64,000 bases of DNA. Origin: Gnetum montanum. Its lineage: Eukaryota; Streptophyta; Gnetopsida; Gnetales; Gnetaceae. How positions within the stretch are numbered: the first letter of the stretch is position 1; every line of letters starts with the position of its first letter. Below, one piece after another: positions 23,577-36,690 of the stretch. The stretch lies in the NCBI GenBank assembly GCA_015680685.1, contig MNCI01030009.1:37950-101949 (forward strand), read 5' to 3'. The notes under the pieces were generated by a model, which did no database searches, was not told the DNA's origin, and saw only the letters and a list, made by a program, of their open reading frames with translations. The position numbers and the translations under genes were made by a program.

Positions 23577-24887
23577 ATTAAGATTTATTTCTACACATAT
23601 TTTTAATATTTACTCAAGATGATCCAAGACTTCTTTAAAATCTAAACCATAGGTGGAGAAATCATCTAATAAGATATCCACACAATTACCAATTTATTTT
23701 TGAAAGATGCTAAGAGCAAGTTAGTATAAAGTTTTAGAAACATTTCAAAGGTAAAATGATAACTTTTTGTATGTAGAATTTCCCAATGGACTTGTGAAAG
23801 TTATTTTGGCCTAGTCTTCTAAAGTAATCTAAATCTAATTATACCCACTATATTGATCTAGTAAATATTGGTATTTGTTCCCTTCAAGGATATAAAGGAT
23901 ATAGTCAACAAACAAGAGTAGAAAATGATCCTTAAAAATGGTCATATTCAACAACTTGAAATATCTTAAACTAATGGATTTGTATGAAGGTCCATTTTTT
24001 ATTTTATATGAGATGCTTTGGTAGCTCTAATTTTATATGGCATTATTTTTTATTTTCTAGTTTTCCAGAATTTCAATTTTATGTTTAGTATGGTTGATAA
24101 TGCAATTAGCTTTTAGCCTTATAGATGTGGCCTAGATACCATAGAATCAAGCTTTTCTTTTTTTTTCTTCTTCTCTCTTGTTCTTTTTTTTTTAAAAAAA
24201 AAACCTTAAGTTAATAAGATACTCTATTTGAAATCCTTCTAAAAAATAATGATACCTGCATTTACCCACTTACTATCAACAATGAAATAGATGAATCTTA
24301 CATTAATGATCTATTCAAGCTCTTTATTGATAACTTGTTTTAGCTTCGAATTGAACTCTGATTGATTTTGATAGCATGGGTTTATGGCTGGATCAAAATA
24401 TATGTGATGTTAGCATATGCATGGAACAATAAATGTGATTTCATCATATGATCACAAAAACGTTACTAGCTATCTATTGATAACTTCTAGCAAGTTTTGC
24501 TTTCATTTTTTTAGTAAGTTTGAAATTAGCAATTAATAGTTTATCATTATTCACAAACACATATTTAAGAGAACCTAGTAATGTCTTTACTCCAACGGGC
24601 TTTGACTCTATTTTTTATGTGATCTATAGATCTTCCTAGTTAATATTTTCTTGTTGTTGATGTCTTTCTTGGAAAAGTTACCTTATGAGTTGTTCAATCT
24701 CATTTAATTTATTCCTATAGGAATTTCTAATCTTTTTAGTTGGTTTCATACATATATCTAACTTTCATTTTTCTTTAGTTATTAGTCATTGGATGCCTTC
24801 TTATTTTATGAATGCTACATCCAAGTACAATTTCATACACACTTATTCTATATAACTATTACATGATTGATAAATCATATTTTTTTA
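23577..24887 (-). pseudogene. Element F: RT and protease-linker fragment
   Basis: This aligns base by base with the RT of A (17830-18380): the counterpart of the A block CATAGGTGGAGAGGTCATCCA lies at about 23650-23670, and the following section continues collinearly to about 24400. It is more decayed than A. The linker part continues to about 24880, where an LTR interrupts it. Confidence 0.75.
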
Positions 24888-25752
24888 TGATGTGATATCG
24901 TATCTATGATATCATAGCTACAATGTTGTAGCTTATCCTACATCATCATTGATGTGATGTCTTGAGATCTATGTAGCCCTATAAATACCAACACTTGGAT
25001 GTGCAATCGATAACTTTTCATTCAAATTCTTAGCAGAAGTCTTATAGTTTGTTTTCATAGTTAGTGATAGAGTGAATGCCCATAGGATGGTGTTGATCAG
25101 TTGTACGATGTCTTTATTTAAGTGAATTGTACTTGCATGTAGTTCATGATCAACAATAAAATCAAGATTGTTTTTCATCATTGCAATATCAACTTAGTTT
25201 TATTTATGTTTACTTAGAATAATTTCCTTGTTTTCTTAGCTAATCCTTTACATTTTAGGCACTTTACATTTGAAGCACTTTATTTTACTCATCAATAGTA
25301 AGCAAAATAGAGACGACTAGTTTTGAGCACTAAGTATAGTTATCTAGTAATCTAGTAGTGGCATTGCTTGATTCACTCAATAGTAATACCACTTGGTAAT
25401 CCCAATGATGACTACATGAGTCCAAGGCATGTACAGTTGGCTAGGAATGGATATCCATCACACTAGGCTAAGTTAGATTTATGTTTTCCTAGTCAATTAG
25501 ACTTAGAATTTTATCCAATCATGTTTACCTTTAGGAGCATTAAGAGACTTACAAAATCAAATAATCATATGCCTCACTAAGAGTTACATCATACACTTGA
25601 ACTTCACTAAATTGAAGTAAGAAGACAACAATCTCAACTTTAACATTAATTACTAGCATAATTACATGGTCCATCTATGGATTACGATCTGGTTGTGTGT
25701 TAGCACTTAGGACTTATATGGTAGAGTGTTGGGATACCTCCACCACTTATCA
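24888..25752 (+). repeat. Unpaired C-type LTR
   Basis: It aligns with the LTR of element C (41110-42142). It starts TGATGTGATATCG, has a TATA box at 24980-24987, a CTTGGTAATCCCA block near 25393 and an end ...ACCTCCACCACTTATCA. It lies in plus orientation within the minus element F. No clear target duplication or primer site was found, so solo-LTR status is not proven. Confidence 0.65.
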
Positions 25753-26830
25753 ATGATGGGATGGCTATGTAATTGATGCTTCATATTTTTCACACATAGT
25801 TATACCCTATGTCATTGTATGTATTGCATATGATTCTATAATTTTGTGTGATTCCTCTTTTCTCTTCATTAGAAATTTTCAAAAAAAAAAAGATCTTTAA
25901 TTCATGACTTAGCATCAATACTACTAAGTCATGTTCTTTCCATGATGATTGGAAATTATACTTTGTTAATTTTCACATGAATGTTCATAAAATATAGAGG
26001 ATAAAATAATATACTAATGATTCTTACTACATCATGCATGTGTTCTAATGGAACTATGAAATACTAATAAGAAAGATCCAATCTAATGTTACATTTTTTA
26101 ATGATAATAGTTTCCAAGATTTTTACATTTTCAATGAGATTAGATTTATTCTAGAACTTAAATCTAAGAGAGCATTACATGGTGGATTTCCAAAAATCTA
26201 TACATAGATCCAAAAACTTCTTTGATCTATTATTTTCTTCTGAACAGTTCCTACTTTAATCTAATTAATCACTGCATGATTAACCATGGTAGTCTTAATA
26301 TTTGGACTTTTGTTTACAAGATCATTTGAAAGATTCAAAGGCATTGAAGCTTAGAATAACCCTAGGTTTGTGGTATTAAGATAAATAGTAATAGTAAGAA
26401 GGTACATGAGTAGAGGCATCACTTGAGAAAATATAATTTTAAGCATAATGTTTGTAAGAATTAGGTTCCTTATAAGGGTAATGCTACATTAATAGTGATA
26501 TCCTTCATGAATATGGGTTTTGACAGTATTGGTGATATTACTCTTGAGGTTGAGAAGGATCCTTACTAAGGTAATGTTATTGTTATTAGTAGGAATACTT
26601 ATAATTTACTTGAGGATAAGGCAATCTCTTTAGCATCTGCCTTTTGAAAAATTTGGAGTTTAAAGAGCATGTTTTTCATTCTTACAAATGTATGATGATG
26701 CAATAGCATTCCTTAGAATGTTCATATTAGCATAGATCACATCTAGTATCTTTTTTTAAATTAGAATTAACAAATTTTTTAAATGTAGCAAAGTTTTGTA
26801 TTTACATTGACTCATTAGAAGAAACAAACC
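25753..26830 (-). pseudogene. Element F: protease to gag fragment
   Basis: Collinear with 18985-20080 of A: TTCCATGATGATTGGAAATT (25935) matches the A block with TTTCCATAATGATGGGGAATT, and TTACTTGAGGATAAGGCAAT (near 26610) matches the A block GGCTTGAGGATAAGGTAAT. The last 100 bases correspond to the A gag near 20050. Confidence 0.7.
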
Positions 26831-27440
26831 AAGGAAGAGTCTGAATATGAAGATTACAATATTAAATGTACTTGCAAGATTTCTAGCTAATGAAAGACAA
26901 AATTTACTATGTTCATCTTAGGCCTTAGACTAGCACAAATATTGATACCCACATATCTTTGTAATATTACAATATTTTAATGTTGATATCTTATGTTTAT
27001 AAGAAGTCCTATAATAGGAATTTGTACATCAATTCTAATATGATTTAAGAAAGTTGGGATATGCAGGCATCTATAATCAAAACAATTCTTGTGATGGTTC
27101 TTCCTACAAGGCATATAGATTAGTCTACCATAAGAAATACAACTTGGATGTTTGTGTGATATTTTACAAAGAAGTTAAGTTTAAGTTGTTATAAAGATTT
27201 GAATGAAGATTCAAAGGCATGATTTTTGAAATTCTTAAACTTCAAGTTATAGAGAAGAAAGAACAGTCAAGGTTCTAAAGAAGTCGCATAGCCTTAACAT
27301 TAGTACTTAAAATATATCCATTTGAAAGATGTATATGTATGAAAGAACCTTTTGAAAAAAAAATATAATTTGAAGAAGAAATTTCCATCCATTTATCATA
27401 CCATCCTAATAATGTACTCTAGTTATGACTAATAATTGGT
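26831..27440 (+). pseudogene. CCR4-like deadenylase pseudogene, copy 2
   Basis: Aligned with copy 1 from its codon 28 on: MKITILNVLARFLANERQ at 26847 matches MKAATYNVLARSIASEKQ, followed by counterparts of the CPPW, CLKEV (now without Glu, CL.EV with a stop) and DGC/IFYKE blocks (about 27150-27180). Stops are frequent. A deletion removes the NTH-GDFN section (8140-8355 in copy 1), and similarity ends soon after the HQIPL block near 27415. It sits about 260 bases before the 3' LTR of an E-type element, on the same strand. It is clearly older or less constrained than copy 1. Confidence 0.75.
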
Positions 27441-27678
27441 GATTAGTAGACCTTTAATTCACCTATTATCATTGTCTAGAGATTAAGGCAAGTAGTTAAA
27501 AAGATAAGATTTATTTTCTTCAAATATTTTTTCATTTGTAGTTTCATTTTTAAAATAAGTGGGATAACTTTTAAATATTTAATCTCATTTCAAAAAGACA
27601 AGTCAAATCATTGGAGAATGGAGGAAGTACTAGAGAATCAAGAAAGATTATTAATATAGACTTATTTGAGGATAAATA
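27441..27678 (+). other. 3' tail of an E-type pol, degenerate
   Basis: A basic and acidic stretch just before the polypurine tract, probably the end of an integrase reading frame, with stops. No motif is secure. Confidence 0.3.
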
Positions 27679-27694
27679 AAGCTAAGAGGGATAG
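27679..27694 (+). other. Polypurine tract of E-type element
   Basis: AAGCTAAGAGGGATAG, two bases before the LTR start. Confidence 0.6.
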
Positions 27695-27696
27695 TT

Positions 27697-28536
27697 TGTT
27701 ACATCCCTATTCCTAAATGGAGTTGTTTCAGAACTATTTTAGCTATATATTTATGATGTATATCTATTATTTGGCTCAAATATTTTTTTATATTTTTCAC
27801 ATTAAAAAATCTCAAATTGAATTACTAGGTATTAATTTTCCAAGGACAAAGCCAAAGTTACAATGTAGTTGAATTCTTGGGAAAAATCTCATATGTTATC
27901 CTAGCTTTATGATGATAATTATTTATTTATCATGGAAAAGTCTAGCAAACTAGTAGTTGACCTTTGAAAGTAAAGATCTTCTTTAACTATTATGATGAGA
28001 GAAAAAATGTGATCAAGTAAGCTTTCCCTTACCATTATGACAATAAAATTAGTTTATCCCAATAGAGAAGGACTCTCTTAAATGAGGTTGGTAGTTAGCC
28101 TCTCGGCCAAAAACATAATCGTGCCTCTTTATAATACATGATGCAATTATTATAATAAGCCCTAAAAGTGTACACAATAATATTAGACATATCTCTGGAG
28201 ATGATATTGGAGGCCTAACTTAAGATATTAATATCTAAGAATTAGAGGTTTAATTAGCATGGAGCTACAGAGCTAGTAACGATGAATAAAAAATATTAGG
28301 TAAAGCGGAAGAGAAAGGTGATTGACCATCCATTCTAGATAGGTTTAGAGATAATCATGGTGGAACTACTGGATTTTCTCTAAGTGATAGATGCCAAAGG
28401 AAGATAATCCCATCAAATCCTCAAAGCATGACCTAAATACATACATTATTTTTACATTAATAATTTTCATTTCTATTTCCCTATACATTTTTCCTATCAC
28501 ATGAATTACCCATAACATTAAATGTTATATATATTT
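27697..28536 (+). repeat. 3' LTR of E-type element (first part)
   Basis: It begins TGTTACATCCCTATTCC, like the 5' LTR start at 3945. The section 28110-28536 aligns with 4000-4440. The section 27740-28105 has no counterpart in the 5' LTR, so it may be an insertion or the pair may be two subfamilies. Element D interrupts it at 28537. Confidence 0.65.
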
Positions 28537-31216
28537 TGTTACATCCCATCCAAAGATAGTAAGTATGGTCATATGCTTATGATGTATACATTACTTGTGG
28601 AGTCCTAATGGGTTGTTGGGGGCGAGTTAATGTATTTTATATGTTATGAAGCTTCATATTTATGTTACGATTATGATGTCTTTACATGCTTAGTTAATGG
28701 ATTATGTACACTAGCCCTGTGTGATGTGTTAGATAGGTGATATTGCTAGCAAGGGTGTTGGATTGGGGTAAAAGAGCACCTATCTGGTATGTCATCATGC
28801 TTCATGTGTGATTTCAGTATTGAGGCATTTGCACTATAACACTATGTTGTGTGATATTTGGGTGTGGTGTTGGCATGTGAATGTGTAGAGCATATGATAA
28901 GGATCTCGTAGGTTCAAACAAATTTTGATTTGAAGTCCTGGTGTGTTTATTATGCATGATTAAAGTTTACAATATTAGTTGTGGAGGAGAAAAATATATT
29001 AGCTTATGAACATGAAATATTTAAAAAAATAAAATAAAATAAAATAAAATTAAAATTAATATTAGATTGCATGTGACGTGCACCAAAGAAAAAAATAAAG
29101 GTTACATGTATACTTTCTTTAACATATGCTTAAAAACATAGTTTTGCTTTTATCTTTATTCTTTTCCCACCACCTCACCACTACTTGTCATAGAAATTGG
29201 GTTTTGGGTCTTTGTTTTTTTTCTTGTCATGTTAATAGAAATGCATAGGAGCATGCTCTTTCATATTTTCTTTCTTATTTCTTCTTCAATTTCACATTTT
29301 TCTAAATTCTAAGCTTAGTGGACAATTTTTTCTCACTTTGAACTTGGATTTGAGATTGCTATGGTCATATCTATGTTGGTGTAGAACTTGTTGGGAGAAA
29401 AATGGAGTCCTACTAGATTTTTAAGTTTTTTCTACTTATTTTGGCCTTCCTACCCAACAATTTTAATTGGTGGGTTGTTTTTACCTTTTTCCTATATTTT
29501 TGTGCTGGATTAGTGTATATGATTATGCGATGTGGGCATGTTAGGTGGATAGCTCAAGGATTGAGCTTGGAAATGTTATTTTTTCTATTTTTAAAAATTG
29601 TCCAATTTTGGTTACAAATTGTGTATTAATATATATGCGATGTATGGGATGATGTGGACTTGTAGAATATGATATGTGGTGTTGATAAGACTTGTATGAT
29701 TGGAATGTAATATTTGTGGGGCCTCTTGGGGCATGAGAATTTTTGGGAGTTCTAATCATTCTTGGTGATAATTAAATATTATTTAAACATTATTTTATTA
29801 ATCAAACTTTGAATGCACATAACTTTGCTTCTAGGAGTCCAATTTAGGTAAAATTAGTGTTGTTGGGATTGTTTTGGGAAGTGCTTTCTAATCGTGTGAG
29901 TAGTTTTCTCTTTGGAAATATATCACCTTGAAGGTTATTATAGTGGTCATTTATCTAAAAGTACATGCCATTTGAGAAATATGGTATTGTTTTGTCATAT
30001 CGAGGTATTCATTTTTTCTGGTGGATCGTGGTATTAATTTCATGGAATTATTGTAACTATTAGGGATGGATATGTGTGGTTATGTTTGTTTGTGTGTGTT
30101 GTGCTTATGACATGTGTTGGCTTAAGCTAGTTGGACTATGTACATGTCTTTGTGACAATGCTTGTGATGGTCATTGGTAGGTGGTACTAGCATGAGGCTG
30201 TGGACTAGTTGATGATGAGGCACCTTGGAGGTAGTATGGATTGATTCCCACTATGATGCATCAATGAGGCTCCTATCTCAGGCCTCATCCTAAGAGTGGA
30301 AGAGCATATGTATGTTTGTCCCTATCGCTAGTCCTCTAGAAGGCTAGTGGTTGTGGGTCACAAGTTGACAAACCCTAGCACTGGTTGGATAAATAAAAGA
30401 CTAATGAAAGACCTACATGAAATGGTTGTTATGAGTATTCATGGAAATGTTTCACATGCTATAATGAGTGTGGATATGCTAGCCACCACATGGGCTATGT
30501 ATGTGATAGTATCGATTTGTGAGTCATATTATTGATAATATGTGTTCTGATTGGATTATGATTGTGTGGATCATGAACCATCTAACAGTATATCATGGAT
30601 ATGATGACATGGGCATGATATATGATGTCAAACCATGGCTTTATCTATGATAGTATGTTAGCATATGGATGATATGGTGTGTGTTGTTTTGATTATGTGT
30701 AAGACTAATAGTTGTTGTAGGTTTCCTTGTACCCAACTACTCTCCTCTGGTGCAACACTTGTCAACCATCTAGTAGGGGAAGTCTAAAGGCTTCCCACTT
30801 AGTTGTATACTAACTTTATTTAATTATAGGTGAAAGGCATAGAAGCCTAGATGAGCATAGAGAGGGAGATTAGAGGAGGGGAAAATCTTTAGTGCTTAGT
30901 TAATGTATATTTTCATGTATAGTAGGGTGGACTAGATATCATTGTATGAAATTCTCTATACTCTTATATATATGATGATGATGTTTATGTGTTTTTCTAT
31001 TTTAGCATAGTAGTGCCTAGTTTGAGTTATGTAGAGACATGCATTTTTATAAAGAAAAATGAATGTTTAGTTTTTGGTGTGGTAGGAAATTTCTGTACCG
31101 TTTGACCTTTCTTAATATCATGTATTCTACACCTTATTGGTTTTAGTTTTCATGCTTTCGTTCTAAGATTACTTGATCCTAGGCATCACCCTCCCTAGCT
31201 AGGGTAGGGTGTTATA
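28537..31216 (+). mobile_element. Element D: 2.68 kb solo LTR, copy 1
   Basis: It begins TGTTACATCCCATCC and ends AGGGTGTTATA (CA changed to TA), and is flanked by the perfect direct repeat TATTT (28532-28536 and 31217-31221). There is no internal region, so it is a solo LTR made by LTR-LTR recombination. The start and the size suit Del/Tekay chromoviruses. It contains a (TAAAA)n run near 29020-29055 and no credible gene; the short frames in it (for example 29441-29629) are hydrophobic chance frames. Confidence 0.85.
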
Positions 31217-31229
31217 TATTTGACCCTTA

Positions 31230-32345
31230 TTATGGTATCTAAGAATAGGATCTCAAATGCCTTTTTAACAAACTTACATATTCAAGATAATGTTCCTGAT
31301 TTCCAAAAATATGTCATAATGGGGTAGCATCATTTAGGATGTTCATATTGGTATAGCTTACTCATGTTATCTTCCTTTGAGTCAGAATTAACAACCTCTC
31401 TAACTATAGTAGATTTTTTCTTTTTGCATGTACATGTCCCTTTCTATATCCTTCTTTTTATTTTTGTCTTTTTCTCTTGCAAGATCTTGTTCTATCTTTT
31501 CTTCTACTATATTCAAGTGGAAGAAAATTTCTCATCTACAATGTTCCACATCTTTTAAATTTTAGTCATAAATTTTAAACTACATTTCTAAATTAACAAG
31601 GTATTTCTTTAAATTACAATTTCTATTGGATTTTCTTCTTTCTATACATCAAGGTTATGAGCATCCCTCTTACCAACGAATAATGCCTTATTATACTCCT
31701 TTGAACATCCTTATTTTTAAGTTTTTCTTCTTTCTTAGCCACTTAAATAATGAGTTTTTGAATTCAATGGACCTGCATATCTGGAAGTCATACTTGGGAA
31801 TAAACCCTAAGAGTCTCATATATCTTATTTCAAAGCCCATCTATAATGTTCCATAGTTTCTTTCTTTGAGAGAATTCATGGCTTAGACACTTGTGTAATA
31901 ATGAATTGTAATCACGTATGGTTTCTTCAAGGGATTCATGGTTCCCTTACCTACATCCTCAAATTTGCTTCCTAAATTTACATATTCTAATCTAAATCTT
32001 GTGTCTATTTTTAAAGAGCTCTACCATTATACTCTACCTTTTGATAGAGTATGGTTTTAAGGATATGTAGTAGCTTCTTATTTCCTTAACTAGTATCTTT
32101 GAGAATAGCTTGATTTTCTAGTAGTCATTTTCAATACTTTACAATAAGGCACATGCATCANACTTGATGTGACATTTGCTCTAATATTTAGTTGGGATTT
32201 ATACAAACCTCTCAAATATTAATCATGTTTCTAGTGACCAAAATTGGTTTATCATAGTCTTTCACTTCATCATAATCTTTATCATAACCATAAATTCTTC
32301 TATGATCTCTATCATAGCTTCTTCCATGTTTGTAACCTTGACCTC
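31230..32345 (-). pseudogene. Athila-type gag fragment F2
   Basis: The minus strand reads VELFK(N)RHK, then ESLEETIRDYNSLLHKCLSHEFSQ and LWNIIDGL across stops (about 32025-31830). This matches the gag of C (LELFNDKYQ..., YTLLHHCSGHGYAQ, LRHIMDGL). It ends near the single N at 32161 and a low-complexity Arg/Tyr-rich tail. Its left end overlaps in content with the right end of F at 26690-26800. Confidence 0.75.
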
Positions 32346-35300
32346 TCACTACAAAGAATACCATTGTGTGTAACATGAGTTAGATAGTCAAGCCACTTAA
32401 AGTTAACTATAACAAATGTGATTTGACTTACAACACTAATATTACATGTAGCATTGTTTTCACACTGCTTATAAGTACTTTTAAAAAAGTTTAAAATTTA
32501 TATGCGTTGTAAGAAGTCATGATGCCTATAATTCTAATTGGCATAGAATGTCATATTTCTTGTAAGTGGTGCAAACGGTCACACTACTAATATTCCATTA
32601 TAAGCAAAAAAAAGGTTAACAAATATGCATATGATGATACATCAATAATTCAAAAGTAAATAAAAGATATGTCATTGCATGCAATAATACTATTACTTTC
32701 TTTGAGATTATTTGGTTTCTTAATTATAGCTTGAATCAATCTTATTATACTACTCTTATACATGTGATTGCTTTAATTTGTCTCTTGGCCCGTGCTTTCC
32801 TTGAATTTTTATTCTCTAATAGACTCATATTTATAAGGACATTGATTTTGAACTTTGATTTTGTTAAGAAGAAATTGTTATGTATGAGGGTTTTAAGAGG
32901 ACTCATGATGATGATTTTACCTAGAACATATTTATGCATACTTTGAATAAACATTTCACAAAGTAATTACTAGATTAGCATTAAATAGGTTATGTTGGCA
33001 TTTTCTTTTTACTTGAGTTTGGAAAAGCCTTGTAGGCTCATAGCATGCACATGTACTTTCTTCTTTGACATTCCTATTTCTATTATGTAAAAATTGAACA
33101 TATATTTTGGTACTCATGATTGATCATGAAATATGGCATAAAAATGGTTGACAAGGAATATTGCTACTTTCGATTGGATTTAACAAAAATATTAATCCTA
33201 AAATCTATGAGTAATAACTTAATACCTTTCTCTAGAATTTTTCTTCTGAAGTTTAACATTCAGCTTTTTCCTATTTTTTAGTTTTTTGAATGGTAGATTT
33301 ATTTTTTAAAATTTTTTTATATTAAAAATAGAAATATTAATACATGAAATAAATGATATTTTTTAATTTTTCCAAAAACATTTTAACTTAGAAACTAGAA
33401 AAAATTTGTTAAAATAGATTTTATAAAATTAATAAAAACATTTTGTTCACTAATTTGTTGTGTTATATTTTTTTGAAAAATAAAACATTTTCACCCTCTT
33501 AATAAGAAAAAAGAATTACTTATCCCAACTATTATTGTGTCATAATTTGGATTTTGATCTCCTTAAGAAAATTGATACTTACTTTGTTATGATAATATGG
33601 CCAATTATGATTTATGGTTTATTTGGTTGCTAGGTTATTTTTTATTTGTAATTTTTCAATGATTATGCAAGTTAATTATCTCACATTCTTAATATGTATT
33701 TTAGTATTTTACTTACATCTTGATATATCTTAAATAGGTTACAGTTCTAGCTTGGAAGCTCTATATAAATTTTGTGATAAAAAAAGTTGAAAGTAGAAGA
33801 CTAGCCTTATTTTATTTATACTTGAAAGGATCCCCTAAATATTAAAAATGTAATAATTCATCCTTGATATTTTATGTTATATATTCTAATATTATAAGTT
33901 TCATTGAAAAAATATTTTTAAAGCTAATAAACTATGTGAGGTTGTAAATTTTAATTTATGATGGAAAACGGAATTTAGAAGTAATAGGTTACATTAAAAT
34001 ATTTAGTTGTTAGTTAAGTTCTTTAGAAAGATCTTAGAGACAAATTTAGTAAATTTAATGCTAATATTTTATTGATTTAAATTTAGATATTTAATGGCAC
34101 ACAAATAATTGTAGTAGACAAACATCCAAAAGTAGTTTGATAGAATGTAAGGATAGGTAGGTTAAGAAATATCACAAAAATTACAGAATAGTTTGTATAT
34201 AAAGTAAAAGTAGCCATGATCTCATTTCTTTTTAGTTTTTTTTTGGCTAGGTTTGTTGCAAGCTAAACTTTATACTATTTATAAATTAGCTTAGTATGTA
34301 TTTCAAAGAAGTTGAGAAGAAATTTTGATGATAATGAATCATATAATGGACTTCAAGTTTAAATCCAAATCAATAATAGTTATTATTTAATATAAGTTAT
34401 CTTATCATTGTATTGTATTATGTGTTCTTTTTAATTTATAGTTAAAATTAGATTTTTGTAAGAATTTATTTAATAAGTGTGTGCAAAAGATTTATCTTTC
34501 AATTTCTTCTTCTTTATACAAAAATATAGGAGAGAGACCTAAAGTTAAGTTTAATTGTACAATTAAGATTAAATAGTTCTGTTATATAATATGTCTAGTT
34601 AAAAAAATAAGAAATCAAAGATTAATGCTCGTTGAGCAGCATTATTGGCACTACAACCATTGTATACTAAGTGGATATCAATTTTAAAGTTTTTTATTTT
34701 ATAACATATTTTACTAGTTGATAATTACATACTTTATAAAATTCTTAAGGTGTTTTACTATATTCTAATGCTCTTGGAAGTACAAATATACAAATATAAT
34801 TTTGATGTTGTTTTTTTGAGTTAAAAGGAAGAAGATAACAAGTGAATTGTGTGAGAAAAAAAAAGACTTTCAAAAAGAGAATAAAATAATCAAATGGAAA
34901 CTTTAGTAAAAAATAAAAACTTGAGAGAGATGCACATTAGTTTATAAGTATTGAGGCTTCATCAAGAACCATCTCATGAGGTGTGTGATCCAACTTATTC
35001 TTAATGTAGGCCATTTATAGAATCTAAATGGCTACAATTGAAATTCACACTTTGTTGTAAAGGTAGCTCTATTTACAATCCTATCTAATATTCAGTGAAC
35101 CTATTTTCATCATGAACCTATTATAATATATTTCATATTCATGATAAAAAATATGGAATAATTTAGGTAGAAATTCATTTAAAATTGTTAATAGGGTTAT
35201 AATATAAATTTGAAGTTTTTTATTGTTATGTGTATTTAGAATATAAATTTCTTTATAATACTAGTTATTATGGCCTTAATATAAAATTAGTACACTTTTC

Positions 35301-35990
35301 CAATAATAGAAGGAAAAACATTAAATGAAATAGTATTTCCTTTTATTAATGCTATACATAGATCTTAAATTTTTAAAGATATACAAACATAACATGTATT
35401 TATAAAATATTCCAATATCAATAATTATCATATTAGTATAAACTAGATGACATGTGGATAACACTTATATTTAATGTGTTTTTACATTTATGTATTGGCC
35501 ATTGGGTGCTAAGATTGTATGGAATCTTTTATAAGCATGCATACCACTAAAGGTCATCTTACATAATGGAATCTTTATTACTCTTAATTATAGTTGACTT
35601 TGATTTCAAGTCTTTGTTGCATGTTTTGTAATAGAAGAGTTGTAGATAGATTATATGAGAGTTATTTGCATCTCGATGGTCAATCTTGGGTGTGATATTA
35701 ACCATTGTATCTTTATATTTGGATCTTAGTCTTATGTATGAAGAAGAGATTTGGTGTGATTGTATCTTGCATTGAGGTCAATTATGTATGTGATTATAGA
35801 GCCTCATGCTTTGCAATATCATTGAGTGTGTGAGTGTTTTGGTGTAACGATTTATGAGTTTGTAGATATACTATATTTGTAATCTTCTTTTAGAATTAAT
35901 AGAAGATATCTAGTTTTCTTGTTTTCTAGTAATAAATTTTTCCTGCATATGTTTTGGATTCAATATGTTTCAAAGAGTTAAAGCAAATTA
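32346..35990. other. AT-rich region, no gene recognised
   Basis: Mostly A/T, especially 33280-33520. No sustained frame and no domain. The end (about 35700-35960) has the look of an LTR R region (TGTGTGAGTG, then a T-rich stretch and AATAAA-like sites), so a decayed LTR may lie here. A short frame pair at 32731-32954 on both strands is chance. Confidence 0.35.
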
Positions 35991-35999
35991 GTGTGACCT

Positions 36000-36115
36000 T
36001 GCTCCAAGTTGGATTACCTGAGGAATGTCTTTTAAGATTTGAGCCTTGATGAGAGATTGGATGTTGCATAAGCTCAAGTGACCTAGCTTTTTATGCTATA
36101 ACTTGTTATTACTTT
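36000..36115 (-). pseudogene. Copia pre-integrase domain of H
   Basis: The minus strand reads HKKLGHLSLCNIQSLIKAQ, then KDIPQV, the gag-pre-integrase zinc-binding region (His...His kept). It is cut off to the left near 35990. Confidence 0.7.
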
Positions 36116-36319
36116 TCTTTAAAATGAGAGTTAGACATTAATGTTTCTCATTCATAAAATACAAATTATATTGTACTCATGTGACATAATCTTTAAAATC
36201 CTTTTCTTTATTTTTAATATGCATTTCACATTCATAAAATAGATATTATAACTTTCTCTTGAAAACTATCCTAAGCTTAGTAAACTATAATGTAAGCCAT
36301 TAATAAAATAAATGTTACA

Positions 36320-36490
36320 ATGAACTTCATGAAAGTTACTATGAATTTTAACTAAGCCAATTCCTCTTACCATTCCTTTACCTTTGTCATCAAAGATTAC
36401 CTTGCCTCCATTGAATGGTTTAAGCATGATAAATTTTGATTCATCAACAATTATGTGCTGAGAAGAGCCATTGTCAAGAAATCATGTTTG
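36320..36490 (-). pseudogene. Copia protease of H
   Basis: The minus strand reads FLDNGSSQHIIVDESKFI, then GGKVIFDDKGKGMVRGIG. The active Asp-x-Gly site (DNG) is present and the block is in frame over about 55 codons. It is truncated upstream. Confidence 0.85.
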
Positions 36491-36690
36491 TGGGCTACAA
36501 GAGCTCCTCAAGCCTAAGTGAACAAGAAGAGCTCTTCTATTTATTTGTCTATAATCCTAGTGCCTTCTTTTCACATTTCTTGGAAACCACTTAGTATCAT
36601 AGGAATTTCACATACTTCTATATTGAGAAATGATATTAGCTCTATAATTCCTTACTTTATGGTCTAAGATTCCATAATTAAAATAGTATC

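Noticed and set aside
29441-29629. Hydrophobic 62-codon frame in solo LTR D
   Set aside because: The second D copy has a different frame structure at this place, so there is no sign of coding constraint.
28537-31216. Interpretation of 31222-31250 (TATGGTATCTAAGAATAGG) as a primer site of D
   Set aside because: The perfect TATTT duplication ends D at 31216, and the sequence after it is antisense gag; the resemblance to an initiator-Met site is probably chance or belongs to the interrupted E-type LTR.
34640-34665. ATTGGCACTACAACC, similar to an Asp-type primer site
   Set aside because: There is no LTR end before it and no gag after it; probably chance.
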